Assembly: GCA_005879245.1 (NCBI GenBank)
Contig: VBLA01000261.1
Span: 1 to 7,018 of the forward strand
Length of the DNA: 7,018 nt
From: Deltaproteobacteria bacterium
Lineage (GTDB): Bacteria > Desulfobacterota > Binatia > DP-6
Direction: 5' to 3'
Part shown: piece after piece, positions 1 to 4,819 of the stretch
Position numbering within the stretch: the stretch's first letter is position 1
Layout: each line of letters starts with the position of its first letter
The notes under the pieces: model-generated
The model's database searches: none
Seen by the model: only the letters and a program-made list of their open reading frames with translations
What the model was told of the DNA's origin: nothing
Translations under genes and position numbers: made by a program

Positions 1-50
1 ACCCGGACGTCCGGGAACGCCACGAGGGCATCGGCGTCGTCCATGAGCAT
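1..50 (-). CDS. 5' end of a small uncharacterised protein gene, paralogue of the 2387 gene (truncated by window edge)
   Basis: An ATG at 50-48 on the minus strand opens a frame that runs off the left edge after 16 full codons. Its translation begins MLMDDADALVAFPDVR and differs from the start of the plus-strand gene at 2387 only by Ala for Thr at residue 8. The same leader and Shine-Dalgarno hairpin precede both genes, so this is the start of a second, outward-facing copy of that gene. The function is unknown. Only the N-terminus is visible, so whether the rest is intact cannot be judged. Confidence 0.7.
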   Translation of the reverse strand, partial: MLMDDADALVAFPDVR

Positions 51-151
51 GGCACGATTCTCCCTCCGGAGTCCGCGCCAAGCACACGTGGGTAGGAGCG
101 GGGCCCCTGCACAGATCGCGCTGCGGGGCTTTGAACGGCCTCAGGGGGGAC
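51..151 (-). promoter_or_regulatory. Structured leader RNA, copy 1 (Shine-Dalgarno-sequestering element)
   Basis: This is the 5' leader of the left-edge gene, read on the minus strand. It holds a C-rich hairpin at 104-128 (CCCC and GCA paired with TGC and GGGG, one bulged A), then a 29-nt block at 68-96 identical to copies 2 and 3. The last hairpin spans 51-79: GGCGCGG (79-73) pairs with TCGTGCC (57-51), and CTCC (71-68) pairs with a GGAG that contains or abuts the Shine-Dalgarno sequence. The hairpin ends directly against the ATG. The sequence repetition is observed; the folding and regulatory role are inferred. Confidence 0.6.
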
Positions 152-178
152 TGTATCGGATTCGCCCTGCCGGCGCAA
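152..178 (-). promoter_or_regulatory. Promoter of leader copy 1 (TTGCGC, 15 nt, GATACA)
   Basis: On the minus strand, TTGCGC (178-173) and GATACA (157-152) are separated by 15 nt. The same two boxes with the same spacing precede all three leader copies. In copy 3 the spacer between them has diverged while the boxes have not, which argues for function. The boxes are only partial matches to TTGACA and TATAAT, so the sigma factor is not certain. The predicted start lies near the C-run at 144-149. Confidence 0.5.
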
Positions 179-219
179 CGCACGAGCGCGTCGAGCACGT
201 GAAAAGTGCGTAATAAAGT

Positions 220-248
220 TTGACACAGAAGCTGGTTGAGCGTAAACT
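220..248 (+). promoter_or_regulatory. Near-consensus sigma70-type promoter for the SH3-domain gene
   Basis: TTGACA at 220-225 is followed by 17 nt and then TAAACT at 243-248, a near-ideal housekeeping promoter. It lies in a locally AT-richer patch (about 201-258) unlike the surrounding GC-rich DNA. The predicted start near 255 gives a leader of about 115 nt before the ATG at 371. The remaining gene-free sequence from 249 to 370 shows only the ribosome binding site at its end. Confidence 0.7.
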
Positions 249-370
249 AATTTTTTCGTCTCGGGTGACTTCGGCGGATTTTCCCTTCCGACTTCCAGTC
301 CGAGACCGCCTCGCGCCCGAAAGGCCTCCGCGCGGTTGGCGTCTGCTAAGGCCGCTACCGGGAGGTTACG

Positions 371-910
371 ATGGGATTTCCTCGGGGCCCGCTTCGCGCG
401 CCCGCGCCGGTCCGTATCCGCGTTGCCGTCTTCCCCGTCGGGCGACGGGTATATGTGGCTTGCGCAGACGAGCGACCGGCGCGCGTCGCGTTGACGGACG
501 AGGCCGGCACGAGGCCGCTCATGAGCCTGGGCGACGGCACAGAAGTCGCGATTCTCGCCTGGCGGCCGGGCTGGGCCGGCGGCACGCGGTACCGCGTCCG
601 CGCGACGGACTCCGGTCTCGAAGGCTGGCTCCCGGTCGGCAACCTCCGCAGTACGGTGGCCGCCGTCCCGTCGGTACCCACCACGCTGCCTCCGCCGGCC
701 GTCGGTGCCGCGCCGCTTCGAGTCGGGGAGTTCGCGGAGTCCGGCCGTCGGTTCGGCCAGCACTCGCACGCCGCCAACGTGCGTAGCTCACGGGCCATCC
801 CCGCGTCAGCACGCAGTGGGCCTAGCCCCTCGGCGCCGGAGCCCGTGTCGCCGCAAGCGGGGGGGGAATCCCGGGATTCCAGGCGACCGTTCGGCCAGCG
901 GTCAGACTGA
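371..910 (+). CDS. Hypothetical protein with an SH3-like (bacterial SH3b) domain
   Basis: This is a 179-residue protein. The ATG at 371 was chosen because GGGAGG (360-365) sits 5 nt upstream and a strong promoter lies at 220-248. Residues about 27-93 read as a small beta-barrel domain: VYVACADE, then a conserved-looking MSLGDGTEVAIL, then YRVRATDSGLEGWLPVGNL, which resembles the closing GWL strand of SH3b domains. No clear signal peptide is seen, although such domains often bind peptides or cell-wall material. Residues after about 95 are Pro, Ser, Arg and Ala-rich low complexity and may be disordered or partly an accidental extension; they include two RxFGQxS copies. The SH3-like call is inferred from pattern, and the ligand is unknown. 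A longer minus-strand frame covers the same DNA but has no recognisable domain. Confidence 0.6.
   Translation: MGFPRGPLRAPAPVRIRVAVFPVGRRVYVACADERPARVALTDEAGTRPLMSLGDGTEVAILAWRPGWAGGTRYRVRATDSGLEGWLPVGNLRSTVAAVPSVPTTLPPPAVGAAPLRVGEFAESGRRFGQHSHAANVRSSRAIPASARSGPSPSAPEPVSPQAGGESRDSRRPFGQRSD
865..880. repeat. 16-bp perfect palindrome
   Basis: GGAATCCC followed by GGGATTCC is a perfect 16-bp palindrome with no spacer, preceded by a run of G. It lies in the low-complexity tail of the SH3-domain reading frame, about 140 bp before the ACP start. It could be an operator for a dimeric regulator or a chance feature of GC-rich DNA. Confidence 0.4.
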
Positions 911-1017
911 GTAACAACCGTGAGGGACATCGTGGGGAAGGTGGGCCGGTGATCCGATGGCCCGCATGCCCGCGTCAGTCCCTGCCACGGGTTCCGGCGG
1001 GCTTGGGGACGTGGGGG

Positions 1018-1731
1018 ATGCACGAATTCGTGGAACCGCACGTTCGGCGCCTGGTCGTCGAACATCTTGGCGTGGGAGTCGAGGAACTCGTCGCCGACGT
1101 CTCCCTGCGTGACGATCTGGCCGCCGATTCCCTCGATCTCGTCGAGCTATCGATGGCGCTCGAAGGCGAGTTCGCGATCGTGGTGCCGGAACGCATCCTC
1201 GATGAGGTGCGTACGTACGGCGATCTCATCGCTGCTACCAACCTCCTCATCCGCGCGCGCTGCGAGGCGGAGGCGCGCGGAGCGGAAGGGCCGGCTCGCT
1301 TCTGGGTGCGCATCGTGCCCGCCACAGGCGAGTCGAGCGGCACTCTCGAGCGGACGGGCTGGCTCACGCCGTACACCGCCGAGACGATCGCCGAGGACGC
1401 GGTGCGGGCGGGCCGTGGGGCGCGGCTCGAGGTGACGGTCGGGGCGAGCACCACGGAGGGCATCGCCCGGGTGCAGCGCCAATTCGCTCGGCTCGGCAAG
1501 CGCGGCGTTCAGGTGATCGTCCGGCGCGACGATCGGGCCGCGGCGCCGCCCGTCCATTCCACCCCGGACCCCGTCGCCGAGCGGCACCAACTCGCCTTGA
1601 CCCATCGGTTGCTCGACCAACCGACCGGAACGCGCACGACCGTCACGACGATGGACGTGCGTCTCCTACCCCCCACACCGCTACCGGAAATCGAAGCGGT
1701 CAGGGAGGTGCCTCTTTCTTCCGGAGCGTGA
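1018..1731 (+). CDS. Acyl carrier protein fused to an uncharacterised C-terminal domain
   Basis: The protein has 237 residues from the ATG at 1018. That start is preferred to a GTG at 949 because it gives the usual short ACP N-terminus. Residues 1-85 are a clear acyl carrier protein: helix 1 with VRRLVVEHLGV, then the LADDSL-like site DDLAADSLDLVEL with Ser38 as the expected phosphopantetheine attachment residue, then the acidic helix and a VRTYGDLI helix. Residues about 97-180 form a second domain not recognised here, with WVRIVPATG, GWLTPYTAETIAEDA and FARLGKRGVQVIVRRDD. It suggests alternating strands and helices. The last 50 or so residues are Pro and Thr-rich and may be a tail. The likely role is carrying acyl or polyketide intermediates in the cytoplasm; no synthase or phosphopantetheinyl transferase lies nearby. 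The 3' end overlaps the convergent Hsp20-like frame by 32 nt. Confidence 0.8.
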   Translation: MHEFVEPHVRRLVVEHLGVGVEELVADVSLRDDLAADSLDLVELSMALEGEFAIVVPERILDEVRTYGDLIAATNLLIRARCEAEARGAEGPARFWVRIVPATGESSGTLERTGWLTPYTAETIAEDAVRAGRGARLEVTVGASTTEGIARVQRQFARLGKRGVQVIVRRDDRAAAPPVHSTPDPVAERHQLALTHRLLDQPTGTRTTVTTMDVRLLPPTPLPEIEAVREVPLSSGA

Positions 1732-1891
1732 TCGTCAGCCACCCGTCCCGGTACTCCGCGACGGCACCCTCCCCGGTCGCCGCCTCCTGCAGTGCGAACG
1801 TGCTCGAGCGGATCTCAGCCCCACGGGTCGTCCGCGCCACGACCGTCGCGTCCCGACCTGCGATCTGTACCTCGACCGAGCGAGGGTCCAC
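1700..1891 (-). CDS. Small Hsp20/alpha-crystallin-like domain protein, 5' end uncertain
   Basis: From the GTG at 1891 the frame gives 63 residues. DPRSVEVQIAGRDATVV, then RSSTFAL, then AEYRDGWLTITLRKKE match the order of strands in the alpha-crystallin domain, with the typical DGxLTITLxKKE ending. Full Hsp20 proteins are about 130-160 residues, so this is short and would lack the first strand. The open frame continues upstream of the GTG as LRISLRDD, a plausible missing strand, but meets a stop with no ATG, GTG or TTG. An ATG at 1943 with GGAGG about 12 nt upstream is one base out of frame, with a CTC-rich run in between. A one-base error or mutation there would restore an 80-residue protein starting MVSLF. 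If functional, it is a holdase-type chaperone or a CS-like partner domain. It is convergent with the ACP gene. Confidence 0.55.
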   Translation of the reverse strand: MDPRSVEVQIAGRDATVVARTTRGAEIRSSTFALQEAATGEGAVAEYRDGWLTITLRKKEAPP

Positions 1892-2047
1892 GTCGTCGCG
1901 CAGGCTGATGCGGAGCGAGGAGGAGAGCGAAGAGCGACACCATGACCGACCTCAGCCCCTCCATGTCTCGGTCATCTCCGCCGACTCCACGGATACCCTG
2001 CCTGGTCCATCACGACTGCAGCGCGGCTCGCGAGAAGGAATCGACGC

Positions 2048-2074
2048 CGAACGCGTCGCTCGTTGGCGCGTTCG
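2048..2074. promoter_or_regulatory. Inverted repeat, possible operator
   Basis: CGAACGCG (2048-2055) and CGCGTTCG (2067-2074) are perfect 8-bp arms with an 11-nt spacer. They lie between the Hsp20-like start and its candidate promoter at 2112-2139, within the predicted untranslated leader. They could bind a dimeric repressor or fold as an RNA hairpin. The rest of 1944-2244 shows no convincing gene; frames there have no recognisable domain. Confidence 0.3.
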
Positions 2075-2111
2075 TGGGAGCCGCGCGCGGACGTACCAGC
2101 GGGGTGAAGAG

Positions 2112-2139
2112 ACCATATACCTACCCCACCCACCGTCAA
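2112..2139 (-). promoter_or_regulatory. Candidate promoter for the Hsp20-like gene
   Basis: On the minus strand TTGACG (2139-2134) is followed by 16 nt and TATGGT (2117-2112), inside an AT-richer patch. It points at the Hsp20-like gene about 160 nt downstream. A TATATG starting two bases earlier is an alternative -10. No sigma32-type or CIRCE sequence was seen. Confidence 0.45.
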
Positions 2140-2255
2140 TCCCGGCTCGAGGCTGAACGCCCTGCCGACGAGTGCTCTCACCCGGGAGAGCGCCGCGAGC
2201 CCCCAGATTGGGAGCCGCCGGCCAAGGACTTCACCCGCGAGGGTGCGCTCGCGCG

Positions 2256-2282
2256 TTGCGCCGTCAGCGCGAATCCGATACA
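2256..2282 (+). promoter_or_regulatory. Promoter of leader copy 2 (TTGCGC, 15 nt, GATACA)
   Basis: TTGCGC at 2256-2261 and GATACA at 2277-2282 are separated by 15 nt, the same arrangement as in the other two copies. The expected transcription start falls in the C-run at 2285-2292, whose length differs between copies 1 and 2. This is the only promoter candidate seen just ahead of the four-gene run starting at 2387. Confidence 0.5.
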
Positions 2283-2386
2283 GTCCCCCCCCTGAGGCCG
2301 TTCAAAGCCCCGCAGCGCGATCTGTGCAGGGGCCCCGCTCCCTACCCACGTGTGCTTGGCGCGGACTCCGGAAGGAGAATCGTGCC
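2283..2386 (+). promoter_or_regulatory. Structured leader RNA, copy 2 (Shine-Dalgarno-sequestering element)
   Basis: The leader contains a hairpin at 2308-2332 (CCCCGCA with TGC, bulged A, GGGG; loop of 10 nt containing GCGCGA). A 29-nt block at 2341-2369 is identical in all copies. The closing hairpin at 2358-2386 pairs GGCGCGG (2358-2364) with TCGTGCC (2380-2386) and CTCC (2366-2369) with GGAG (2374-2377), around a GGAA tetraloop. The GGAG is the Shine-Dalgarno core, 9 nt before the ATG, so the folded form should block translation. Compared with copy 3, the pair G2364-T2380 is G-U instead of G-C, so pairing is kept. It could be a riboswitch, a protein-bound leader or a thermosensor; none of the known families I can recall matches it. 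Confidence 0.6.
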
Positions 2387-2698
2387 ATGCTCATGGACGA
2401 CGCCGATACTCTGGTGGCGTTCCCGGACGTCCGGGTCCTCAGGTCCACGGCTCCCGCCCTGCTCTGCCGCATCGGGGAGAAGAGTGTCTGGCTCCCGCGC
2501 GGACACATCAGCGGCAAGCTCTGGTGCACCGGGGATCGTGGTAAGCTGCTCATCCGGCGCTGGGTCGCGCGCGACCGCCACCTGATCGATCTCCACGGCG
2601 CAGCGATCACCTCCCCGGCGCCCGCCCGCGCCCGGGTGCGCCGACCGGCGCAGCTGCACCTGGTGCGTAGCGAGCTGGACGCCCATCATGCCGAGTAA
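2387..2698 (+). CDS. Uncharacterised 103-aa protein, first gene of the small-protein operon
   Basis: The ATG at 2387 is chosen because GGAG lies 9 nt upstream and the left-edge paralogue keeps the same start; a second ATG at 2393 is also in frame. The centre reads ALLCRIGEKSVWLPRGHISG, then LLIRRWVARDRHLI. This recalls a widespread group of small bacterial proteins with a core of the type AILVxIxGxEVWIPKSQI followed by a strand and a short helix; the function of that group is not known to me. There is no signal peptide or membrane segment. The C-terminal third is Ala, Arg and Pro-rich. It overlaps the next gene by 11 nt, indicating co-translation. It is not recognised beyond this. Confidence 0.7.
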   Translation: MLMDDADTLVAFPDVRVLRSTAPALLCRIGEKSVWLPRGHISGKLWCTGDRGKLLIRRWVARDRHLIDLHGAAITSPAPARARVRRPAQLHLVRSELDAHHAE

Positions 2699-2927
2699 GG
2701 GCAGCGCCTACCGAGCCGAGGGCAATCCCACGCTCCGCACCGTCTGCGCCCACTGCGGCAAGTCGATCCCGACGGAGGTCGGGCATGCGCATCCGCTCGA
2801 TGTGGATCTCCGCCGAGAAACCTGGGGGCTCGTCGGTTACCACGCCGCCCTGAAGACCGTGTTCGCGACGTGTACCGCGTGCCACGACACCGGATGGCAA
2901 CCGCCCGAATTCGAGCGGGGGAACTAG
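2688..2927 (+). CDS. Small zinc-ribbon-like protein
   Basis: This 79-residue protein has CAHC at residues 20-23 and CTAC at 62-65, the two knuckles of a treble-clef or zinc-ribbon fold, with extra His at 33, 35, 52 and 66. The four Cys very likely bind one zinc ion. The spacing of 38 residues between the pairs is long enough for a beta hairpin. The ATG overlaps the end of the preceding gene, and the next gene begins one base after the stop, so the genes form one translation unit. The role is unknown; nucleic-acid or protein binding is the usual use of such folds. A minus-strand frame over the same DNA lacks any motif. Confidence 0.7.
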   Translation: MPSKGSAYRAEGNPTLRTVCAHCGKSIPTEVGHAHPLDVDLRRETWGLVGYHAALKTVFATCTACHDTGWQPPEFERGN

Positions 2928-2928
2928 G

Positions 2929-3114
2929 ATGCACAGCCGTCTGCGCCAGGCACTAGCGCGCTCTTGGAGATCGTTGTGGCGACGAGAAGCCGATCCCAGC
3001 GCCGCGAACAAGGAACAGGGTGAACGTTGGGCCGAGGCGCGCGCCCGCTTCTGGGCCGAGCTGCACGCGGGACAGCGTGAAGCCGAAGCGCACCGCGCAA
3101 GGCCGCTTTCATGA
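2929..3114 (+). CDS. Small charged, helical hypothetical protein
   Basis: This 61-residue protein begins one base after the zinc-ribbon stop codon, with a purine-rich GGGGGAACTAGG stretch just before the ATG. It is rich in Arg, Glu and Ala with Trp at regular intervals (SWRSLWRRE, ERWAEARARFWAEL), which suggests one or two amphipathic helices. No domain is recognised. Its tight placement in the operon is the main support. It overlaps the start chosen for the next gene by 38 nt. Confidence 0.5.
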   Translation: MHSRLRQALARSWRSLWRREADPSAANKEQGERWAEARARFWAELHAGQREAEAHRARPLS

Positions 3115-3328
3115 TTCGCGATTCAGCGGTGGGCCATGGGATGCAATCGATTCGGCTTGGCGAGCGGGCCACACGCTACCCAGAAACCTCAGGCACACTC
3201 GGCAGGCGAAGGCTTACGCCTCGAGCGCAGGCCGCGCGTGGCCGTTCAGCTTCGAGAACCTTTGCGACGCGCTCGACGTGGATGCCCCCCGCCTGCGGCG
3301 GGCGCTACGGCGGGAACCCTCGGCATGA
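3077..3328 (+). CDS. Small hypothetical protein with a PFSFENLCDAL-type motif
   Basis: From a GTG at 3077 the protein has 83 residues; an upstream ATG at 3020 would overlap the previous gene much more, so GTG is preferred but not certain. Residues 54-79 read AWPFSFENLCDALDVDAPRLRRALRR. This matches from memory a recurring motif in short deltaproteobacterial-type proteins (WPFSFxNVCEALGLDPxYLRxGL), which looks like a small helix-turn-helix-like fold. DNA binding is possible but inferred. It is the last gene of the run and ends 41 nt from the convergent nusA stop. A competing frame from 3111 runs antisense through nusA and is not credible. Confidence 0.6.
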   Translation: MKPKRTAQGRFHDSRFSGGPWDAIDSAWRAGHTLPRNLRHTRQAKAYASSAGRAWPFSFENLCDALDVDAPRLRRALRREPSA

Positions 3329-3339
3329 CGGGACGAGCG

Positions 3340-3357
3340 TCCCCGCCCGCGCGGGGA
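3340..3357. terminator. GC hairpin between convergent operons
   Basis: TCCCCGC (3340-3346) pairs perfectly with GCGGGGA (3351-3357) around a 4-nt loop, in the 40-nt gap between the small-protein operon and nusA. The position suits a bidirectional terminator, but neither strand has a T-run after it, so intrinsic termination would be weak or rely on Rho. Confidence 0.35.
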
Positions 3358-3368
3358 TCGGGCTGCGC

Positions 3369-4769
3369 TCATTCCCCCCTCTCCTCCGAGACCAGCACCT
3401 CGGCCGGGACGGCCTCGACCTCCGGGTCGCCGGCCGCGACCTCCGCCGCCGCGGCAAGGGCTGCCGATGCCGCCGCCGCGGCAAGGGCTGCCGATGCCGC
3501 CGCCGCGGCGAGAGCTGCCTCTTCCGCGCGCTTCTGCTCGAGGTGCGCCCGAGTCGCCGCGAGGATCCCACCGACTCGCTCCGGCCCGATGCCCTCGATC
3601 TCCGCCACCGTCTCCTCGTCGGACGCGGCCAGCTCCTCGGCCGATTTGAATCCGGCCTGGTAGAGCAGCTCGGCGGTCACGTCGCCGACGCCGGGAATGG
3701 CCGTGAGGGAGGCGCGCGCCCGCCGTGCCTCGTCCTCCGCCTCGGACTCGCTCCGCAGGTCGAGTTTCCAGCCCGTGAGCTGGGACGCGAGCCGCACGTT
3801 CTGGCCCTTCTTCCCGATGGCGAGAGAGAGCTGATCGTCGGGGACGATCACCTCCATCGCCCGCCCGTCCTCGTCCATGATGATCTTCGAGACCTGGGCG
3901 GGCGCGAGCGCGCGGCAGACGTACTCGGCCGGATCGCTCCGCCAGAGGACGATGTCGATCCTCTCACCCCGCAGTTCCTGCACGACGGCCTGCACCCGGG
4001 TCCCCCGCATACCCACGCACGCCCCCACCGGATCCACGTCGGTGTCGTTCGAGATCACGGCGATCTTCGCCCGCCCGCCGGGCTCGCGGGCCGCCCCTTT
4101 CACCTCGACGATGCCCTCGTAGATCTCGGGGACCTCCTGTGCGTAGAGTTTGATGAGCAGACCCGGATGGGTCCGTGAGAGGATGATCTGCGGTCCCTTG
4201 CTGCTCAGCTCGACGTCGAGGATGTAGGCCCGGATACGGTCGCCCTGCCGGTAGCGCTCGCGCGGGATCTGCTCTCGCTCCGGCAGGATGGCATCCGTCC
4301 GTCCCAGGTTGACGATGATGTTCTTCTTCTCGAACCGCTGCACGATGCCGGAGGCGAGCTCGCCCTTGCGACCCTTGAACTCGTTGTAGACGATGTCACG
4401 CTCGGCATCGCGCACGCGCTGGATGATGTTCTGCTTGGCGGCCTGGGCCGCGACTCGACCGAACTTCTCCGCCGGCAGCTTGGCGAGTAGCTCGTCCCCG
4501 ATCTCGGCGTCCGGATCGAGCTTCTCGCGCGCCTCGGCGAGCGTCACCTGATTCCCCGCATCCTCGACCTGCTCGACCACCGTCTTGATCTCGAAGAGCT
4601 CCACCTCGCCCACGTCGGGCTTGAACTTGGCCTCGATGTTCTTCTCGTGGCCGAAGGTCTTCTTGGCCGCCGACAGCATCGCCTCCTCGAGCGCCTTGAC
4701 GATGATCTCGCGGTCGATCCCCTTCTCCTTGCTGACCTGCTCGATGACGCGATTCAGGTCCCCGAGCAT
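3369..4769 (-). CDS. nusA: Transcription termination/antitermination factor NusA
   Basis: NusA binds RNA polymerase and nascent RNA and modulates pausing, termination and antitermination. The 466-residue protein has the full core. There is an RNA polymerase-binding N-terminal domain (about 1-125, starting MLGDLNRVIEQVSKEKGI). An S1 domain follows (about 136-200). KH1 carries VDPVGACVGMRGTRV (from 245), and KH2 carries SLAIGKKGQNVRLAS (GKKGQN at 319-324). One helix-hairpin-helix region (353-405) contains IPGVGD and IEGIGPERV. The last 48 residues are an Ala-rich tail with 9-residue repeats. The ATG is preceded by GAGGAGAGAG inside an overlapping 21-codon frame. Unusually, no rimP lies upstream and no ylxR or infB downstream; the gene is last in a minus-strand block after hflX and an acyltransferase and has its own promoter and leader. 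It may be a relocated nusA or a second copy. Confidence 0.96.
   Translation of the reverse strand: MLGDLNRVIEQVSKEKGIDREIIVKALEEAMLSAAKKTFGHEKNIEAKFKPDVGEVELFEIKTVVEQVEDAGNQVTLAEAREKLDPDAEIGDELLAKLPAEKFGRVAAQAAKQNIIQRVRDAERDIVYNEFKGRKGELASGIVQRFEKKNIIVNLGRTDAILPEREQIPRERYRQGDRIRAYILDVELSSKGPQIILSRTHPGLLIKLYAQEVPEIYEGIVEVKGAAREPGGRAKIAVISNDTDVDPVGACVGMRGTRVQAVVQELRGERIDIVLWRSDPAEYVCRALAPAQVSKIIMDEDGRAMEVIVPDDQLSLAIGKKGQNVRLASQLTGWKLDLRSESEAEDEARRARASLTAIPGVGDVTAELLYQAGFKSAEELAASDEETVAEIEGIGPERVGGILAATRAHLEQKRAEEAALAAAAASAALAAAAASAALAAAAEVAAGDPEVEAVPAEVLVSEERGE
3443..3519. repeat. 27-bp tandem repeat in the nusA 3' end
   Basis: Two exact 27-bp units (3443-3469, 3470-3496) are followed by a third, diverged partial unit to 3519. 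Each unit encodes nine residues of Ala-rich sequence (ALAAAAASA) in the NusA tail. Slippage at such a repeat can change tail length between strains without breaking the frame. Confidence 0.85.
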
Positions 4770-4819
4770 AGCTCTCTCCTCGCCTCAGGGGTGCGACATA
4801 TGTCGTGGGTTTCGCTCAT
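4754..4819 (-). CDS. 21-codon upstream reading frame overlapping the nusA start
   Basis: The conserved leader and its Shine-Dalgarno hairpin end directly at an ATG at 4819-4817, which is not the nusA start. This ATG opens MSETHDICRTPEARRELCSGT and stops at a TGA at 4756-4754, 16 nt inside nusA in another frame. The nusA Shine-Dalgarno lies within it. By analogy with coupled gene pairs, ribosomes ending here could re-initiate on nusA, so the leader would control nusA indirectly. The peptide itself may have no function, or the frame may be a remnant left when the leader was placed ahead of nusA. Translation is inferred only. Confidence 0.45.
   Translation of the reverse strand: MSETHDICRTPEARRELCSGT

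Larger units (their letters stand above)
1..189 (-). repeat. Inverted repeat, left copy (partner 2245-2436)
   Basis: This stretch matches the reverse complement of 2245-2436 with scattered substitutions and two small indels: the C-run is 6 versus 8 long, and one C is missing near 96-97. The match covers the promoter, leader and first codons of a gene, and it stops abruptly upstream of the -35 box. At this end it runs into the window edge, so the full length is unknown. The pair faces outward and encloses about 2 kb with the SH3, ACP and Hsp20-like genes. Confidence 0.85.
2245..2436 (+). repeat. Inverted repeat, right copy (partner 1-189)
   Basis: This is the reverse-complement match of 1-189, covering the promoter, leader and first 16 codons of the small-protein gene. 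The homology extends 11 bp upstream of the -35 box and then stops. The non-coding leader is at least as well kept as the codons, which suggests recent duplication, selection on the RNA, or both. Confidence 0.85.

Noticed and set aside
220..786. Plus-strand frame starting at 220
   Set aside because: The start is the TTG of the -35 box itself, and the product is Arg and Pro-rich low complexity in the wrong frame for the SH3-like domain.
355..1065. Minus-strand reading frame of 236 codons opposite the SH3-domain gene
   Set aside because: It has no recognisable domain, no convincing ribosome binding site, and it overlaps the clear ACP start.
1944..2110. CIRCE or ROSE heat-shock element ahead of the Hsp20-like gene
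   Set aside because: Neither the CIRCE arms nor the ROSE anti-Shine-Dalgarno motif is present; only an unrelated 8-bp inverted repeat was found.
1942..2295. Plus-strand 117-codon frame in the regulatory stretch
   Set aside because: It has no domain and no Shine-Dalgarno sequence, and it runs into the repeated promoter; better read as non-coding.
2296..2340. tRNA-like element suggested by GTTCAAAG in the leader
   Set aside because: No acceptor stem, anticodon arm or CCA-adjacent pairing can be drawn around it.
1..2436. Composite transposon bounded by the inverted repeats
   Set aside because: No transposase or target-site duplication is visible, and the repeats are promoter, leader and gene-start sequence rather than insertion-sequence ends.
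2607..3011. Minus-strand 134-codon frame across the zinc-ribbon gene
   Set aside because: The plus strand has CxxC pairs, gene overlap and operon spacing; the minus frame has none of these.
3111..4178. Long plus-strand reading frame of 355 codons
   Set aside because: Most of it is antisense to nusA, it is extremely Arg and Pro-rich, and it is explained by GC-rich codon bias of the true gene.
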